A stretch of DNA of 64,000 bases from Callorhinus ursinus (taxonomy: Eukaryota; Chordata; Mammalia; Carnivora; Otariidae): NCBI RefSeq assembly GCF_003265705.1, contig NW_020312935.1:2994716-3058715 (forward strand), read 5' to 3'. The notes below the pieces were generated by a model that was not told the origin of the DNA, did not search any database, and was given only the letters and a program-made list of their open reading frames with translations. The translations under genes were made by a program, and so were the position numbers. Shown piece after piece: positions 50,539 to 60,489 of the stretch. Position 1 is the first letter of the stretch. Each line of letters starts with the position of its first letter.

Positions 50539-53266
50539 CTAGAGCAGGTGTCATGGCGGCCATGGGCCCGGTGGGATCCAGCTGGAATCCACTCATCACG
50601 AATTGGGCATCCGAGGCGGTGTTGTCCATCTTCAGGTTGGGCAGGTTCATGTTCTGGGCCAGGTAGTACTGGTAAAGCTCGGCCTCAGCGGGTGAGGGCA
50701 GGCTGCCGAGGCCCAGGTGTCGGTTGTGCTGGATCTGGGTCATGTTCTGCTGCAGGAGCATCATGTTGTGCATGTGCTTCTCGCTGGTCATGTGGATGCG
50801 CAGGTTCCTGGCCACGTTGGTCTCGTAATCGCACACCTCGCACCGCCAGGTGGGTTTGGTTTTTGGTTTGGTGGGTGAGGGGGCCCCGCAGGAGCTGCCG
50901 ATGTTGGCCGCCGCGGCCGCCGCCGCCGCCGCCGCGGCCGCCGCCCCGGCCGAGTGACTGAACACCTGCTCCCCCCCTCCGTTCTGCAGGTTCTGCATGT
51001 TGTTGAGATGCTTGTCGGACTGCATATGAATACTGAGGTTGCCTTTGGTAGTTGTGGAGTAGTTACACACCTCACAGCGGAAAGGCTTGTAGCCACACGT
51101 GTAGCTCTCACCTCGCGCCAACCGAGGGTGGGGCTGCCCGCTTTTGCAGTAGACACAGGAGCCCCCCGGCTCCGGGTGCTTCTCCTTCATGTGCGCCTCC
51201 AGGGTCTGCTGGTACTTATAGTGCCAGTTGCACTTGGGGCACTTAAGTGTCTTACATGAGTTACGAGAATGCATCATGGTCATGTGGCCGCCCAGCGAGC
51301 GGGAGGAGCCCAGGACCGTGTCGCATTTGGGGCACTCCACGCCGCTCCCCGAGGGGCATTCCCCAGCCCCCAGCTCGCAGAGGGAGCCAGCGTGCTGGTG
51401 ATGGGGGACAAAGCCCCCATCGTCGCCCTCTGTGCTTTCATTTGGTTCCGGTGCTGTGGCATTGTCTTTATTGGCACTTTCGTCTGCAAAGTCCAGCCTC
51501 CTGCCGCCCTCTGCCACACTGGCCCTGACGCCCTCACTGTTAAAGCTTAAACGATTCCTCCTGTCCGCACCATCGAAGACAACAAAGGAAGAAGCAGAAT
51601 TAGAACCAGTAGAAGCTGCGCCCCTCGACAGGGTCTGGAGCACATTAGGCATTAAGGGGGAGTTAGAAATGCTTTGGTTTGAGAGAGCGAGGTCCTTTTT
51701 GCTGCTGCCTGCCGCGGCCCCGGACTCCTCGCGGGGCCTGTCCTCCAGGTCGTCGTCTAACTCGCTTGGAAAGAGTCCTTTGCAACCCTCCTCCTCCTCC
51801 TCCTCCTCCTCCTCTTCCTCCTCCTCCTCCTCCTCCTCCTCCTCCTCCTCCTCCTCCTCCTCCTCCTCCTCCTCCTCCTCCTCCGCCTCCTCCTCGGCCG
51901 GCTCTGCCTTCTCGGAGAGGCAGTCTGGATCGCCCACGTCTTGCTTCTCTCCTGCTGCTACCCCAGAGTCCTTGCCCTCTGAGGCTCTGGTGGGACTGGA
52001 GGCCAGAGGCCCCAGGGGGACTGAGGTAATGGGGGTCTTCAGGACCGAGCTGGTGAGCCCGCCAAGGTTCAAGAGGGTGCTGGGGGTCAAGATGCCGGCC
52101 TGGGGCTGCTCGGGGCCCGCGGCAGAGCCGGCTGGGAGAGCCTCCTCCCCTTCCATTCGAATGCCACTAAACTGACCGTAAAAACTGTGTCCGGGGCCTA
52201 TGAGGTTAGCTGTGGAAACTAAAGGGTGTTGAAAGTTTTTGTTTTTTGGTTCCAAAAAACTTACAAGGGGTTCCTTGTCTTTGCCAATCCCTTGGATGAT
52301 AGCGGAGATGTTCTTATTGCTAAGAATCTTCCGCTCGTCTTCACTCAGGGTCATTCGGTGGTCGTGCACCGCGTGGGTCACAAACGAACGGACGTACCCG
52401 AAGGAGAGTTTGCACAAGAAACACATCAGGATGGGCTTCCTCTTGCCGTAGAGCACGAAGCCATCGAATTTGGACAGGTCCACATTGTTGGGAACATCTT
52501 TGGATACGCAGGAGCTTTTGGCAGAGCCGTCGCTGTTCAGGTAATCCTTGTTGCTTTTGTGTCGCACGTCAAAAACGCGGAAGCTGTGCAGGACGGGGCT
52601 GAGCCCCGTCAGGGCTGAGGTATTCGGGAAAGCCTGGTCTGGGCCCTCAAACCATTTCCCGAAGGATGAGGCTATGTGGAAAGTGTTGATGATCTGTGGG
52701 TAGACTGGCGCAGCACAAGACGGGTCCCCCTGCCTGCCCCCCGCCCCGGGGAGAGAGTTCAGGAAGAGCGGAGGGAGAGGCCCGCCGCCACTGCCACAGG
52801 TGCCCCCGCTTTGGGTCAGCTGGCTCAGGCTCTCGACAATGTAGGCTGAGCCATCGGGCTGGTAGACGATCTCCCCAGCCAGGTTCTCCACGTCACTCTC
52901 CTCGTCTCCCTCCTCACTGGTGTCGCTCCCGCTCTCCTCTCTCAGGGGGAGCGGGGGGCGCGCGCCGGGGCAGTGGTGCTCCATGTAGGTCTGTAAGCTG
53001 GCGAAGGAGGCCGAGCACTCGTCGCAGCTGACCTCCTTGCCGGCGGGCTCGGCGGCGGGGCCGGCCGGGGCGGCGCCCTCCACGAGGCGTTCATTGAAGG
53101 GGGCCCTCAGGCTGTCCAGGGGCCCGTGGTTCTCGCTTGTGGACTGCTCCATGCTACTGGGTTTGTCGGGGAGGTGGGTGCTGTTGAGTTCAGTCCATTG
53201 CTGGTGCTGAGGGATACCGCACCCATTGTCCTTCCCCGAGACGACAGGCGAGTCACAGCCTTCCAT
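50539..53266 (-). CDS. ZFHX3: ZFHX3 coding exon 2 (first coding exon), residues 1-909
   Basis: This exon encodes the N-terminus of ZFHX3/ATBF1, a nuclear multi-zinc-finger, multi-homeodomain transcription factor. The predicted protein opens [17 protein letters not shown], which I recognise as ZFHX3. The start ATG at 53266 has a strong context (A at -3, G at +4). Zinc fingers seen: an atypical one at C81/C84/H97/H98; C282/C285/H298/H301-303; C645/C648/H661/H666; C676/C679/H692/H697; C731/C734/H747/H753; C809/C812/H825/H831. An acidic stretch lies at 109-128, a glutamate run at 462-493 and 13 alanines at 775-787. The reading frame continues about 19 codons past the exon, but a canonical donor (CTAG|GTGAGG, GT at 50538-50537) ends the exon after 909 codons plus one G. 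That G joins TG of exon 3 to make Val910. No frameshift or internal stop is present. Family identity is very secure; the paralogue ZFHX4 is less likely because the N-terminal sequence matches ZFHX3. Confidence 0.97.
50906..50944 (-). repeat. ZFHX3: Polyalanine tract, 13 residues, in ZFHX3 exon 2
   Basis: Thirteen consecutive alanine codons (residues 775-787), all GCG or GCC, lie between the C731 and C809 zinc fingers. The codons are mixed, with three GCC interruptions, so the tract is less prone to slippage than the GAG tract. It is very GC- and CpG-rich. Confidence 0.95.
51788..51895 (-). repeat. ZFHX3: GAG-repeat coding tract (polyglutamate) in ZFHX3 exon 2
   Basis: On the minus strand this reads EEE-A followed by 32 uninterrupted glutamates (residues 462-493). 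Of these 32 codons 31 are GAG and one is GAA (51815-51817), leaving a perfect run of 22 GAG (51818-51883) and another of 9 (51788-51814). Such near-pure codon use marks a live trinucleotide microsatellite. Its length is likely polymorphic and prone to assembly error. Confidence 0.95.
52925..53085. other. CpG-dense patch inside ZFHX3 exon 2
   Basis: This 160-bp stretch is strongly GC-rich with closely spaced CpGs (runs such as ggcgcgcgccggggc and gcggcggggccggccggggcggc). It encodes the region around residues 62-112. It looks like a small intragenic CpG island; promoter activity is not implied by the sequence alone. Confidence 0.5.
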
Positions 53267-53291
53267 GGTAAGGCCTGCGTGGAGCTTTCAT
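53253..53291 (-). other. Upstream ORF overlapping the ZFHX3 start codon (12 codons)
   Basis: An ATG 25 nt upstream of the main start opens a short frame, [12 protein letters not shown], that stops at 53255-53253, inside the ZFHX3 coding sequence. It is in a different frame from ZFHX3 and overlaps its start by 14 nt. The uORF context is moderate (G at -3, A at +4) while the main ATG is strong (A at -3, G at +4). Overlapping uORFs are known in general to lower initiation at the downstream ATG, with leaky scanning setting the level. Whether this one is translated is inference. Confidence 0.5.
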
Positions 53292-53312
53292 TGCACCCAG
53301 TACGGATCGGAC
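53267..53312 (-). other. ZFHX3: ZFHX3 exon 2, 5' untranslated part with splice acceptor
   Basis: Forty-six bases of 5'UTR lie between the acceptor and the start codon. The acceptor AG is at 53314-53313, directly preceded on the minus strand by CTCTTC and by a ~55-nt stretch of almost pure pyrimidines (53320-53377), a strong polypyrimidine tract. The rest of the 5'UTR must come from exon 1, which is not in the window. The segment contains one upstream ATG (53291-53289), annotated separately. Confidence 0.85.
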
Positions 53313-54967
53313 CTGAAGAGCGGAGGCAAGGGGGGAGAGGAGGGAGAGAGGGGGAAGAGAGAGAGAAAGGAAAGAGGTTAGGAGGGCCGAGGCTAGGTCC
53401 CGCACAGAGCACTCTAACAGGCTTCTGTCCACACCCACAACAGAGACCGCAAGGGCAGCGGGGACCCCAGCGATCTCCCCACGCCGTCCAACGAGCGCAC
53501 AGAAGGCGGCTGGCACCGGGGTCTTTATGGCCAGGGTCTGTGGCAGGAGTGGGGAGCACGGGGAAGGGGGCACACAGGAGACCCCCTCTTGGTCTTCGGA
53601 CCGTCGGCTGCTCCACCCCCTGGAGGCCAGCTCGAATTTCCGTTCTTTGCAAGCACAGCATTCGAGTCAGGGCTGGGCCACGAGCCACAGCAGAAGACGA
53701 AGACCGCGTCACCTCGCCGGGCCGCGCCGAGGACACAGAGTGGCGGCCCTACTGCATACAGAAGGCCAACACCAAGTCCGTGCTGGCTGACCGCACTGTC
53801 CGTGGGCCAAGGGAACACCAGGGATGGATGGACGAGACGAGGAAGATTTTGTACCCCCAGAAGAAGGACAGTAAGCCCGTGTGGGGACACGCTCGCTGAT
53901 CTGGAGGTGACGCTGCTGCCACTGCTCTTACTGGCTGAATGTCTAGTTTGAGGAGCTCAAAGGAAAGTGACTGAGGGCTGCACGGCTCAGAGAGCAAGTC
54001 CACAGGGGCCACACAGGCTCTGCCAGCCCTCAGCGGGGCTGTGGCTACACTCATCCCCTCTGGCTCCGGGAAGCACCATCCCATTTGACAAGCAGTAACA
54101 CTGAGGAGCTAACTGTAAGAACAGGCCCAGTGCCGCCCTGACACTGTGAACCAGAAGGCAGATCTCCAAAATCCCACCTCCTCTCCCCAACCCACAGAAC
54201 ACCCTTGCTCGCGAGTGAGCTGGCCTCATTCATACTACGACTGTGACGGCACACAATCTCAGCCTGAGTTAGCTGGAAAGACCCTCAACTGGCCGGCTCC
54301 CCCTCCAGCAGCGTCGATCCTGCCTTGTCTGGAAGGAGCCCAGTCACTACTGGTGTGGCGGTTTCTGCTCTCAGGGATCTTAGCGACAAACCGAGACGGC
54401 AGCTGGGCTCGGCCAGCCCCTGTTCCACACCTGCCTCGTAGTTATTAGTAGCTGCTCAAGCAGCTGTCCTTCAGCCCTAGGGCTTTTCCGTTTCGGACTC
54501 CAAAGTGCCACTGAGCTGAATCTGCCCCCTGAGACTTCACCTCCCCCTGGGGAGGGAGGCTTCAGGTCACCCACCACCTCTCTTGCTCCTGTAGTCACAT
54601 CATCACAGGGGCATTCCTTCCGTCCCGGCATGGATCCTAAGGCAACTCAGACTCTTGCACGGCCCTGATTGTTCGCCTGCAAAGCTCAGGCTGCCCCCCC
54701 CACACACACACACACGCCTCCTTCCTGGAGAACACTTGTTTGCTTCTCCACCCAACATCTCATTCATACACATCGGATGAAGGTTTTGGCTGGGTTTGGT
54801 CTCTCTCTTCCCCCACCCTACCCCATCTTCCCATTCTTTTTTCATTTCTTGATTCTTGACTGCACAGTGAACCAACAGCTCCCCCTCGGGAAAAGACAGG
54901 GAAGGCAGGTTTACCAGAAGTGTCCGGAGAAAGAACTTTTTGGAAGAATGCGTCCTCTGTTTTGTTC

Positions 54968-54969
<2 letters not shown>

Positions 54970-55016
<47 letters not shown>
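54970..55016. repeat. (AC)23 microsatellite
   Basis: An uninterrupted AC run of about 47 bp in intron 1; a shorter CA run lies at 54702-54715. Confidence 0.97.
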
Positions 55017-55018
<2 letters not shown>

Positions 55019-55189
55019 CACCTCTCAAGCTTATAACCTCTAACTCCGTTACAACAAAGTTCCATGTGCCTTAGAAAAGACACAGTGATTTTAAACGAAG
55101 ATGACTACACTAAACCAAACCGAACGGCAAATGCCATGGGACTTCAGAAGGCTTAGCTGGGATACAGGTGAGAATCCAGGGTGGCTCTT

Positions 55190-55345
55190 CTTAAGGATGC
55201 GCCTGATTGGCTGGACGACATCTGATTGACAGCTCGGGCCAAAAAGGTTGGCAGGCCTGAAGGGGCGGGAGGGTTAACAGCCCGATTGTAAAATCAATGT
55301 CATAAATGCTTGGTAAGTTACAGGAACATGCTGGAAGGGGAGGCC
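55190..55345. promoter_or_regulatory. Candidate regulatory block with CCAAT-box-like motifs
   Basis: Unique sequence carrying two inverted CCAAT-like motifs close together (gcctgattggctgg and catctgattgacagct), plus cccgattgtaaaatcaatgt. Located 1.9 kb upstream of coding exon 2. Confidence 0.3.
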
Positions 55346-55802
55346 ACGATTGATAAAGGAGAACAGCTTTGATGCTTCACTAGGGACTTCAGTATCGACA
55401 GCAAAGCCAATCTCCTCTCCAGCCTGGGCTAGGCCAGAGAAACCTGCAAGCGTTTACCAATTAATTGGTGGGCTTTTCTTGCTCTGTTCTCTCCTACCTC
55501 CTCCTCCTCCACAAACCATCCAGCTAAATGGGACTTTTAGAAACTCACCTAACTTTGTTTTTCTATAGCCAAGCAAAAGGTGTCAAGAAAGGATGACAGT
55601 GTGGCCACCTCCAAAAGCCAGATGACCCCATGGTGGTGACCCTTGCCCCACGAGAAAAGCCACGTGGGATACCACTCATTCACAAGGAGTGAGGACAGCC
55701 CATTGAGACACCAGTGGTCAAGAAGGACCCCACTTCACGATCTATGCTCTGGGCTTCCTTTCAATGCACGCTGGCCGCGACAAGCAGAAACTTTTATAAC
55801 CG

Positions 55803-55948
55803 TGCTCAACAAAGTGTGGCTCAGGGACAAGTAGCATCGTTCTTCACCAGCGAGCCTGCGTAACGCAGACCCTCAGGCCCCACTCCAGATCAGAATCTGC
55901 ATTTTCACATGATACCCTGGGGACGGGCACTAAAGCTTGAGACGACCT
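55803..55948 (+). mobile_element. MER5A-like hAT DNA transposon fossil
   Basis: The order tgctcaacaaagtgtggctc, aggccccactccagatcaga, atctgcattttcacatgata, gcactaaagcttgagacgac follows MER5A. Confidence 0.68.
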
Positions 55949-56920
55949 CACCAGATTAGCATCTCTTCCATGCCCTGTGCCTGGACTGCCGGGGAACCAG
56001 GCGGAGGCAGTCTTGGATTCCCCCGCAGGTCCCAGGGAGGTGTAGGGATGGGGTGGACCAGAAGGGACCTGAGGACAGAGATGAAGCAATCTCTTAAACC
56101 TGCCCAACCCTTCAGCTCAAGGACCTCAGGCTATCCAGAACTCTCCCACCCAGCCAGCTGTCCCTCTCACTCTGTTTATCAGCAAGTCAATAAGAAAAAG
56201 GTAGTTCTTACTTAAGGAGGCAGAAGTCAACTTGGCAGGTCGATCAGCACTCTGTCTGTAAACATGGTTTCCCGTAAAATCAATGATCTTCAGTTATAGA
56301 GGGCAGCCTGGGAACCCAGCGGGTCCCCACGCTCTCACACACAGCCCCCCCAGCAGCTCTGTTCAGAACCCCCAACCCCCAGCCCTGGCTCTGCTTCCCC
56401 TTCCTCGTCCTTCGCTCACGCCAGGGCCAGCTCACACATCACAAACCCACAACTCTTTCTGCAGCCTGCTTCTCTTCTGCTGCTTATGACCCCAAATTCC
56501 CTTATAAACACAGGCACATTCTACTCAGGGACACCCCCCCCCCGCAATACTGTACTCAACATGGTTTTTGCGTTTATGTGCAGCGTTTTAAGAATTATGT
56601 TAAACTTCAGAAGAGCACATCTTTCCAGTAAGACAGTCAAAGGGGAAGATACAGGAGCAACCCAGTTCTCGCCCATTCATGCTCTCCGCTTAGGGTTTAC
56701 ATCTGCCACTTGAGAAGTCATCTTGTACAGAGAAGTTCCAACATCTTCATCAAGAGCCCTCACCCTTGCTTCTCACAAGTTACAATTCCCTTGGAACCTA
56801 CCTGTAAAGCCCCCTGCATCTTTGCTAACGGCAGTCTTTGTTTTCCAAAGATTTTTCAAAATGATAAAACTCTGTATTACACTGGGCCCCACCACCAGCG
56901 AAGTCGTTCATCTCCCTCTT

Positions 56921-57020
56921 NNNNNNNNNNNNNNNNNNNNNNNNNNNNNNNNNNNNNNNNNNNNNNNNNNNNNNNNNNNNNNNNNNNNNNNNNNNNNNNN
57001 NNNNNNNNNNNNNNNNNNNN
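56921..57020. other. Assembly gap, 100 N
   Basis: Exactly one hundred Ns, the conventional filler for a gap of unknown size. The left flank is tctccctctt, the right flank ttaaggaggggagggggttc. Purine-rich sequence on the right suggests a hard-to-sequence tract. Confidence 0.98.
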
Positions 57021-57054
57021 TTAAGGAGGGGAGGGGGTTCCTGCTGTTGCTCCG

Positions 57055-57180
57055 GCACCCAGAGAATTAAACATGAACAGTCACACTGTGTAATTTTAAA
57101 TTGTTAATTAGCACAGGGTTAATTAGGCGGTCCTTTCATAAGAGGCTGTTTGGCAGAAAACCAAGAAAAGAAACAAAGGG
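57055..57180. promoter_or_regulatory. Candidate conserved regulatory block
   Basis: Unique AT-rich sequence next to the 100-N gap with gtaattttaaattgttaatt, agcacagggttaattaggcg; several TTAAT cores. Confidence 0.3.
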
Positions 57181-57215
57181 GAAGAAAAGAAAAACAGAAT
57201 CCAGACTGAGAGAAA

Positions 57216-57270
57216 CTGTTGCCTCTGTGAGTAACCCACGCGGCTGTTGCCTCCATGAGTAACTCAGCGG
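57216..57270. repeat. Diverged 28/27-bp tandem duplication
   Basis: Two adjacent copies starting ctgttgcctc and ending gcgg (57216-57243 and 57244-57270) differ at a few positions and by one base. Confidence 0.85.
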
Positions 57271-57394
57271 CATCGCCAGAGAGAAGTGACCCAGCAGGCA
57301 CGCCATTCTCCAGAAGCAACCTGCTCTGCTGGAGGGCAAGTCAGGGGAGCACCATTTTCCTGAAGGCAATTAGGCAAGAGGTCTCAAAAGCCTC

Positions 57395-57785
57395 AAAAAA
57401 TGCACATGCCCTTTGACTCAGCAATTCCCCATTCGAGGAAATCACCCAAGATATGCACAGAGATACAATATTATTCATCACAACATTTTTAACAGGAAAA
57501 AAAAAACTGAAATAATCTGGCAAAACAACGGGCTCTCTGAATAAATTACAGTGCATGGAGTTCCACAAGACATTATAAAACATCACTGTTTAAAGAAACT
57601 ACTTACAGGCGTAGGAAAATGATCATATGGGATGCTAACTGAATAAAGCATACATAGGTCTGCATATGGAAATGCATGAGATTTGTAACAGAACTTTTAA
57701 AATGGTAATTGCTAGGGGATGAGGTTATAGGCAACTTCATTTCCTCCTTTGTGCCTTTCTTTCCGGAAGCTTTTTAAAATGAGAA
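57395..57785 (+). mobile_element. Old L1 3' fragment
   Basis: The pattern ctttgactcagcaattcccc, aacatttttaacaggaaaa, ttacagtgcatggagttcc and gaagctttttaaaatgag follows the end of an L1 of the old mammalian type (ORF2 end into 3'UTR). Confidence 0.6.
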
Positions 57786-57809
57786 CCATCCTGAGGGAAG
57801 TCATCCCTC

Positions 57810-57992
57810 CTTTAATTAGGCATCACGTTAAGTCCTGCAGGGACTACACCACCTTCCTAACCACGGTGTGAGATGGGTATCACTTATATCCCCGTTTTAA
57901 AGATGGGAAAACTGAGGTTGTGCAAGTTATACAGCCTAAATGCTAAAACCCTAATCTGACTGTGCAGTCCGTGGTCTGAGCCACTCTACAAC
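57810..57992 (-). mobile_element. MIR SINE fossil
   Basis: Reverse MIR: gtgagatgggtatcacttat, ccccgttttaaagatgggaa, aactgaggttgtgcaagtta, ctgagccactctac. The SINEC at 57999 inserted at its end. Confidence 0.7.
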
Positions 57993-57998
57993 ATTTTT

Positions 57999-58204
57999 TT
58001 TCTCCTTTTTTCAAGACCATATTTATTTGACACAGAGAGAGAGAGAGAAAGAGAGCACAAGCAGGGGGAGCGGCAGGCAGAGGCTGCGGGAGAAGCAGGC
58101 TCCCCACTGAGCGGACAGCCTGACGAGGGAATCAATCCCAGGACCCCGGGATCACGACCTGAGCTGAAGACAGATGCTTAACCAACTGAGCCACCCAGGC
58201 GCCC
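57999..58204 (-). mobile_element. SINEC (CAN SINE), reverse orientation
   Basis: The reverse complement carries the tRNA-like head (ending at GGGCGCCTGGGTGGCTCAGT near 58204), the CT-rich middle (GAGAGAGAGAGA on the plus strand at 58027-58038) and an A-rich tail. Short direct repeats aacattttt at 57990-57998 and 58205-58213 fit a target-site duplication. It sits at the end of a MIR fossil. Confidence 0.92.
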
Positions 58205-58524
58205 AACATTTTTCTTTAATGTCTGTATCTCAGAGAGAACTCCAGAACATTCTTATATCCGACATTCAAATTCAATCTTTATGGACCTGGGGACTGTTCT
58301 AAGATCCTGGGGATCCAGGACTGCCATGTAAAAACCACATGCCCGTTCACACACATACCCTCTCTGGGAGTGGTCAGGGAAGGAGAGTTACTTGGAGGTC
58401 TTCACACAGGAGAAGGGGTAATGAGAGTGGGGGGAGGTGTTCCAAAGAGTTGAATGGCAGGCCCATTACCTTTTTTTTTTTTAAGGAAAAAAAGGCAGAT
58501 TCCAGGGGCCATAAACCAAAAAAT

Positions 58525-58625
58525 GTATTCATTCATTCATTCATTCCATATTTACTTTGCACCTACTATGTCTCAGATGCTAGGGAATCAATGATAAACA
58601 GATCTCAGTGTATATTCTTGCCAGA
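58525..58625 (-). mobile_element. L2 3' end, reverse orientation, with (ATTC)n
   Basis: Five ATTC units, then ctttgcacctactatgtctc and agatgctagggaatcaatga, are the reverse complement of the L2 terminus. Confidence 0.65.
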
Positions 58626-59164
58626 GAGAGACCACAAAGAAAGAGAAAGTTAAGTGACGAAAAGCACTCAGAAATAATATAAAGCAAGAGAAGAGGAAAG
58701 AATTATGTGTGTGCACATCCTTTTGGATAAAGTGATGATAACTAGATTTAAGAAGATATGTTGTAGATTATACAGTGCAAGTTTCCCACAGTTTTAGAAC
58801 AGAGTCAACAACTGCTGAATAGCATCTAGGGGAAAATTAAAAAAAAAAAAAAGAAAAAAGAAAAAAAAAAGGAGGTCCTGAGAAATTAGCAATTAGCTGC
58901 AGATTCGGTAAGAACATTCACATAAAATAAACTGAAAAATAGCTTCACTTAGATTCAATGATCTGAGAAATGCATTAGAGAGGACTTCTTGATGTTAATA
59001 AGGTATCCCAAAGTTTATCATCTCTTCATATCCATAGCAAAATGTCTTTGAGATAATAAAGTCTGGCTGATTTTATGGCTGGAAGAGGCTATTGCTTCAA
59101 GTATCCTCTCAAAGGTCAGTGCATCTAGTGGCATGCCTCAACCTTCTGTCTTGTCCCGGGTTCC

Positions 59165-59530
59165 CTTCACTTACATCAACAGCTTAAGGGGCAAGACCAA
59201 GCACACGCAAACAGTAATGTGAAGTACATAAAGCAAAGAGGACCAACTCCTGTGCCAGACGGTGGCATCAAGACTCAAAATAAGATCTCAGCTGGTGGCA
59301 ACAACAGGCCCAAAGAAACAAGGTGAAGTTCTGAAAGAGTATGAAGCCCTACATTTAAAGCTCAGGCAATCAGTAAAACCAAGAAAGACTGGAAGAGACT
59401 TGGATTAACAAGAGTTCACGCAAAGAACACTTGGGGGTGTCACTTCACTACAAAGCACAATGTTGACATGGCAGCCAAAGAGAGAAATAGGGCCTCCAGG
59501 CTACAGGACCACACCACATAGCTGTGGAAA
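59165..59530 (+). pseudogene. Possible unidentified retropseudogene remnant
   Basis: One plus-strand frame stays largely open here with only a few stops and is lysine/arginine-rich (e.g. AISKTKKDWKRLGLTRVH, KERNRASRLQDH). This suggests a decayed coding sequence of a small basic protein. I could not identify the parent gene, saw no clear poly-A tail or flanking duplication, and chance cannot be excluded. Confidence 0.2.
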
Positions 59531-60489
59531 CTCAGCAGGGTTCACATCCCCATCCTTTTCGCTCTCTGCATGAAGAATGTCATGATCCACTCAGGAGAAT
59601 CCTGTAAGAGCCTGGTCTTACAGAGCAGAGCGTGGTCACATGGCTGCCCAGTAGCGGCTCGGGAGAGCAGAAGAGACAACTCCCATTGTAGGGCAAGGCG
59701 GTGACCCTCAGCTACGCCCTGCTACAAGGAGGATTAGTTACATATGTTCTACCGAGCTTCAGGGTTTAACTAGGAGTCATGAGGGGACCTGAATAGGAAC
59801 TCGAGTTCGGTTTCATAGAAAGGAAAGTCTTTCTCAAGATTTTCAAAGTTCTCAGATGGAATGTGGACTCTGTGAAATACGGCACTCCCCGGGTTCAGGA
59901 ATGGAGGAGGGAATTTTGCTGTAGCCAGAGGGTCCCATCGCAGCCTCCCCAGCCCGTGAAAGGTGAAGACACCTGGGTTATCAATCAAGTGGGTTCCTCA
60001 GTCAACTTTAACCTCCTTCTCTGTGATCCCATAATAGCACTTTGCATATGGAAACACACTGCAATTCTTGCATTATCACACTCTAATTATCCGTTGGCTG
60101 GTCTATCTCTGCCTCAAAGCTGTTCCACGTCTCCTTCATCTGTCTTCTCCACCTCTAAGATGTCATATATGCTTAATAAAACTGTAGGGAAAATTAAGGT
60201 ACTGGGAGAAATGAGAATAGATGAAGAGGGGGAAAAAAAGATGATCCCTGAAGATGTTCTGTTTCTTTTCCTCTTAGTTGAAGAAACATCCTTTCTCCAC
60301 CAAATGGAACTAGGGCTCCTTGAAGAAACAGCCAATATTTGGGCTGGGGGCAGGGAGAGTACAAGCTGAGCCTGGAGCATCTTTGTGAGCCAGAACATAA
60401 GGAAGTGCTCGAAGAATGAAGAGAGTATGCTAGAAAGGACAGAGGAGCTGGCTGCAGGGGCCCCCACTTGCTCACACTGGGATAATGCA

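Noticed and set aside
51432..52175. 247-codon plus-strand open frame with a long serine run opposite ZFHX3 exon 2
   Set aside because: It is the antisense shadow of the ZFHX3 exon; the serine run is the complement of the GAG repeat. No splice or promoter evidence of its own.
53126..53899. 257-codon plus-strand open frame across the exon 2 start
   Set aside because: GC-rich antisense shadow running from exon into intron; composition and lack of any recognised domain argue against a gene.
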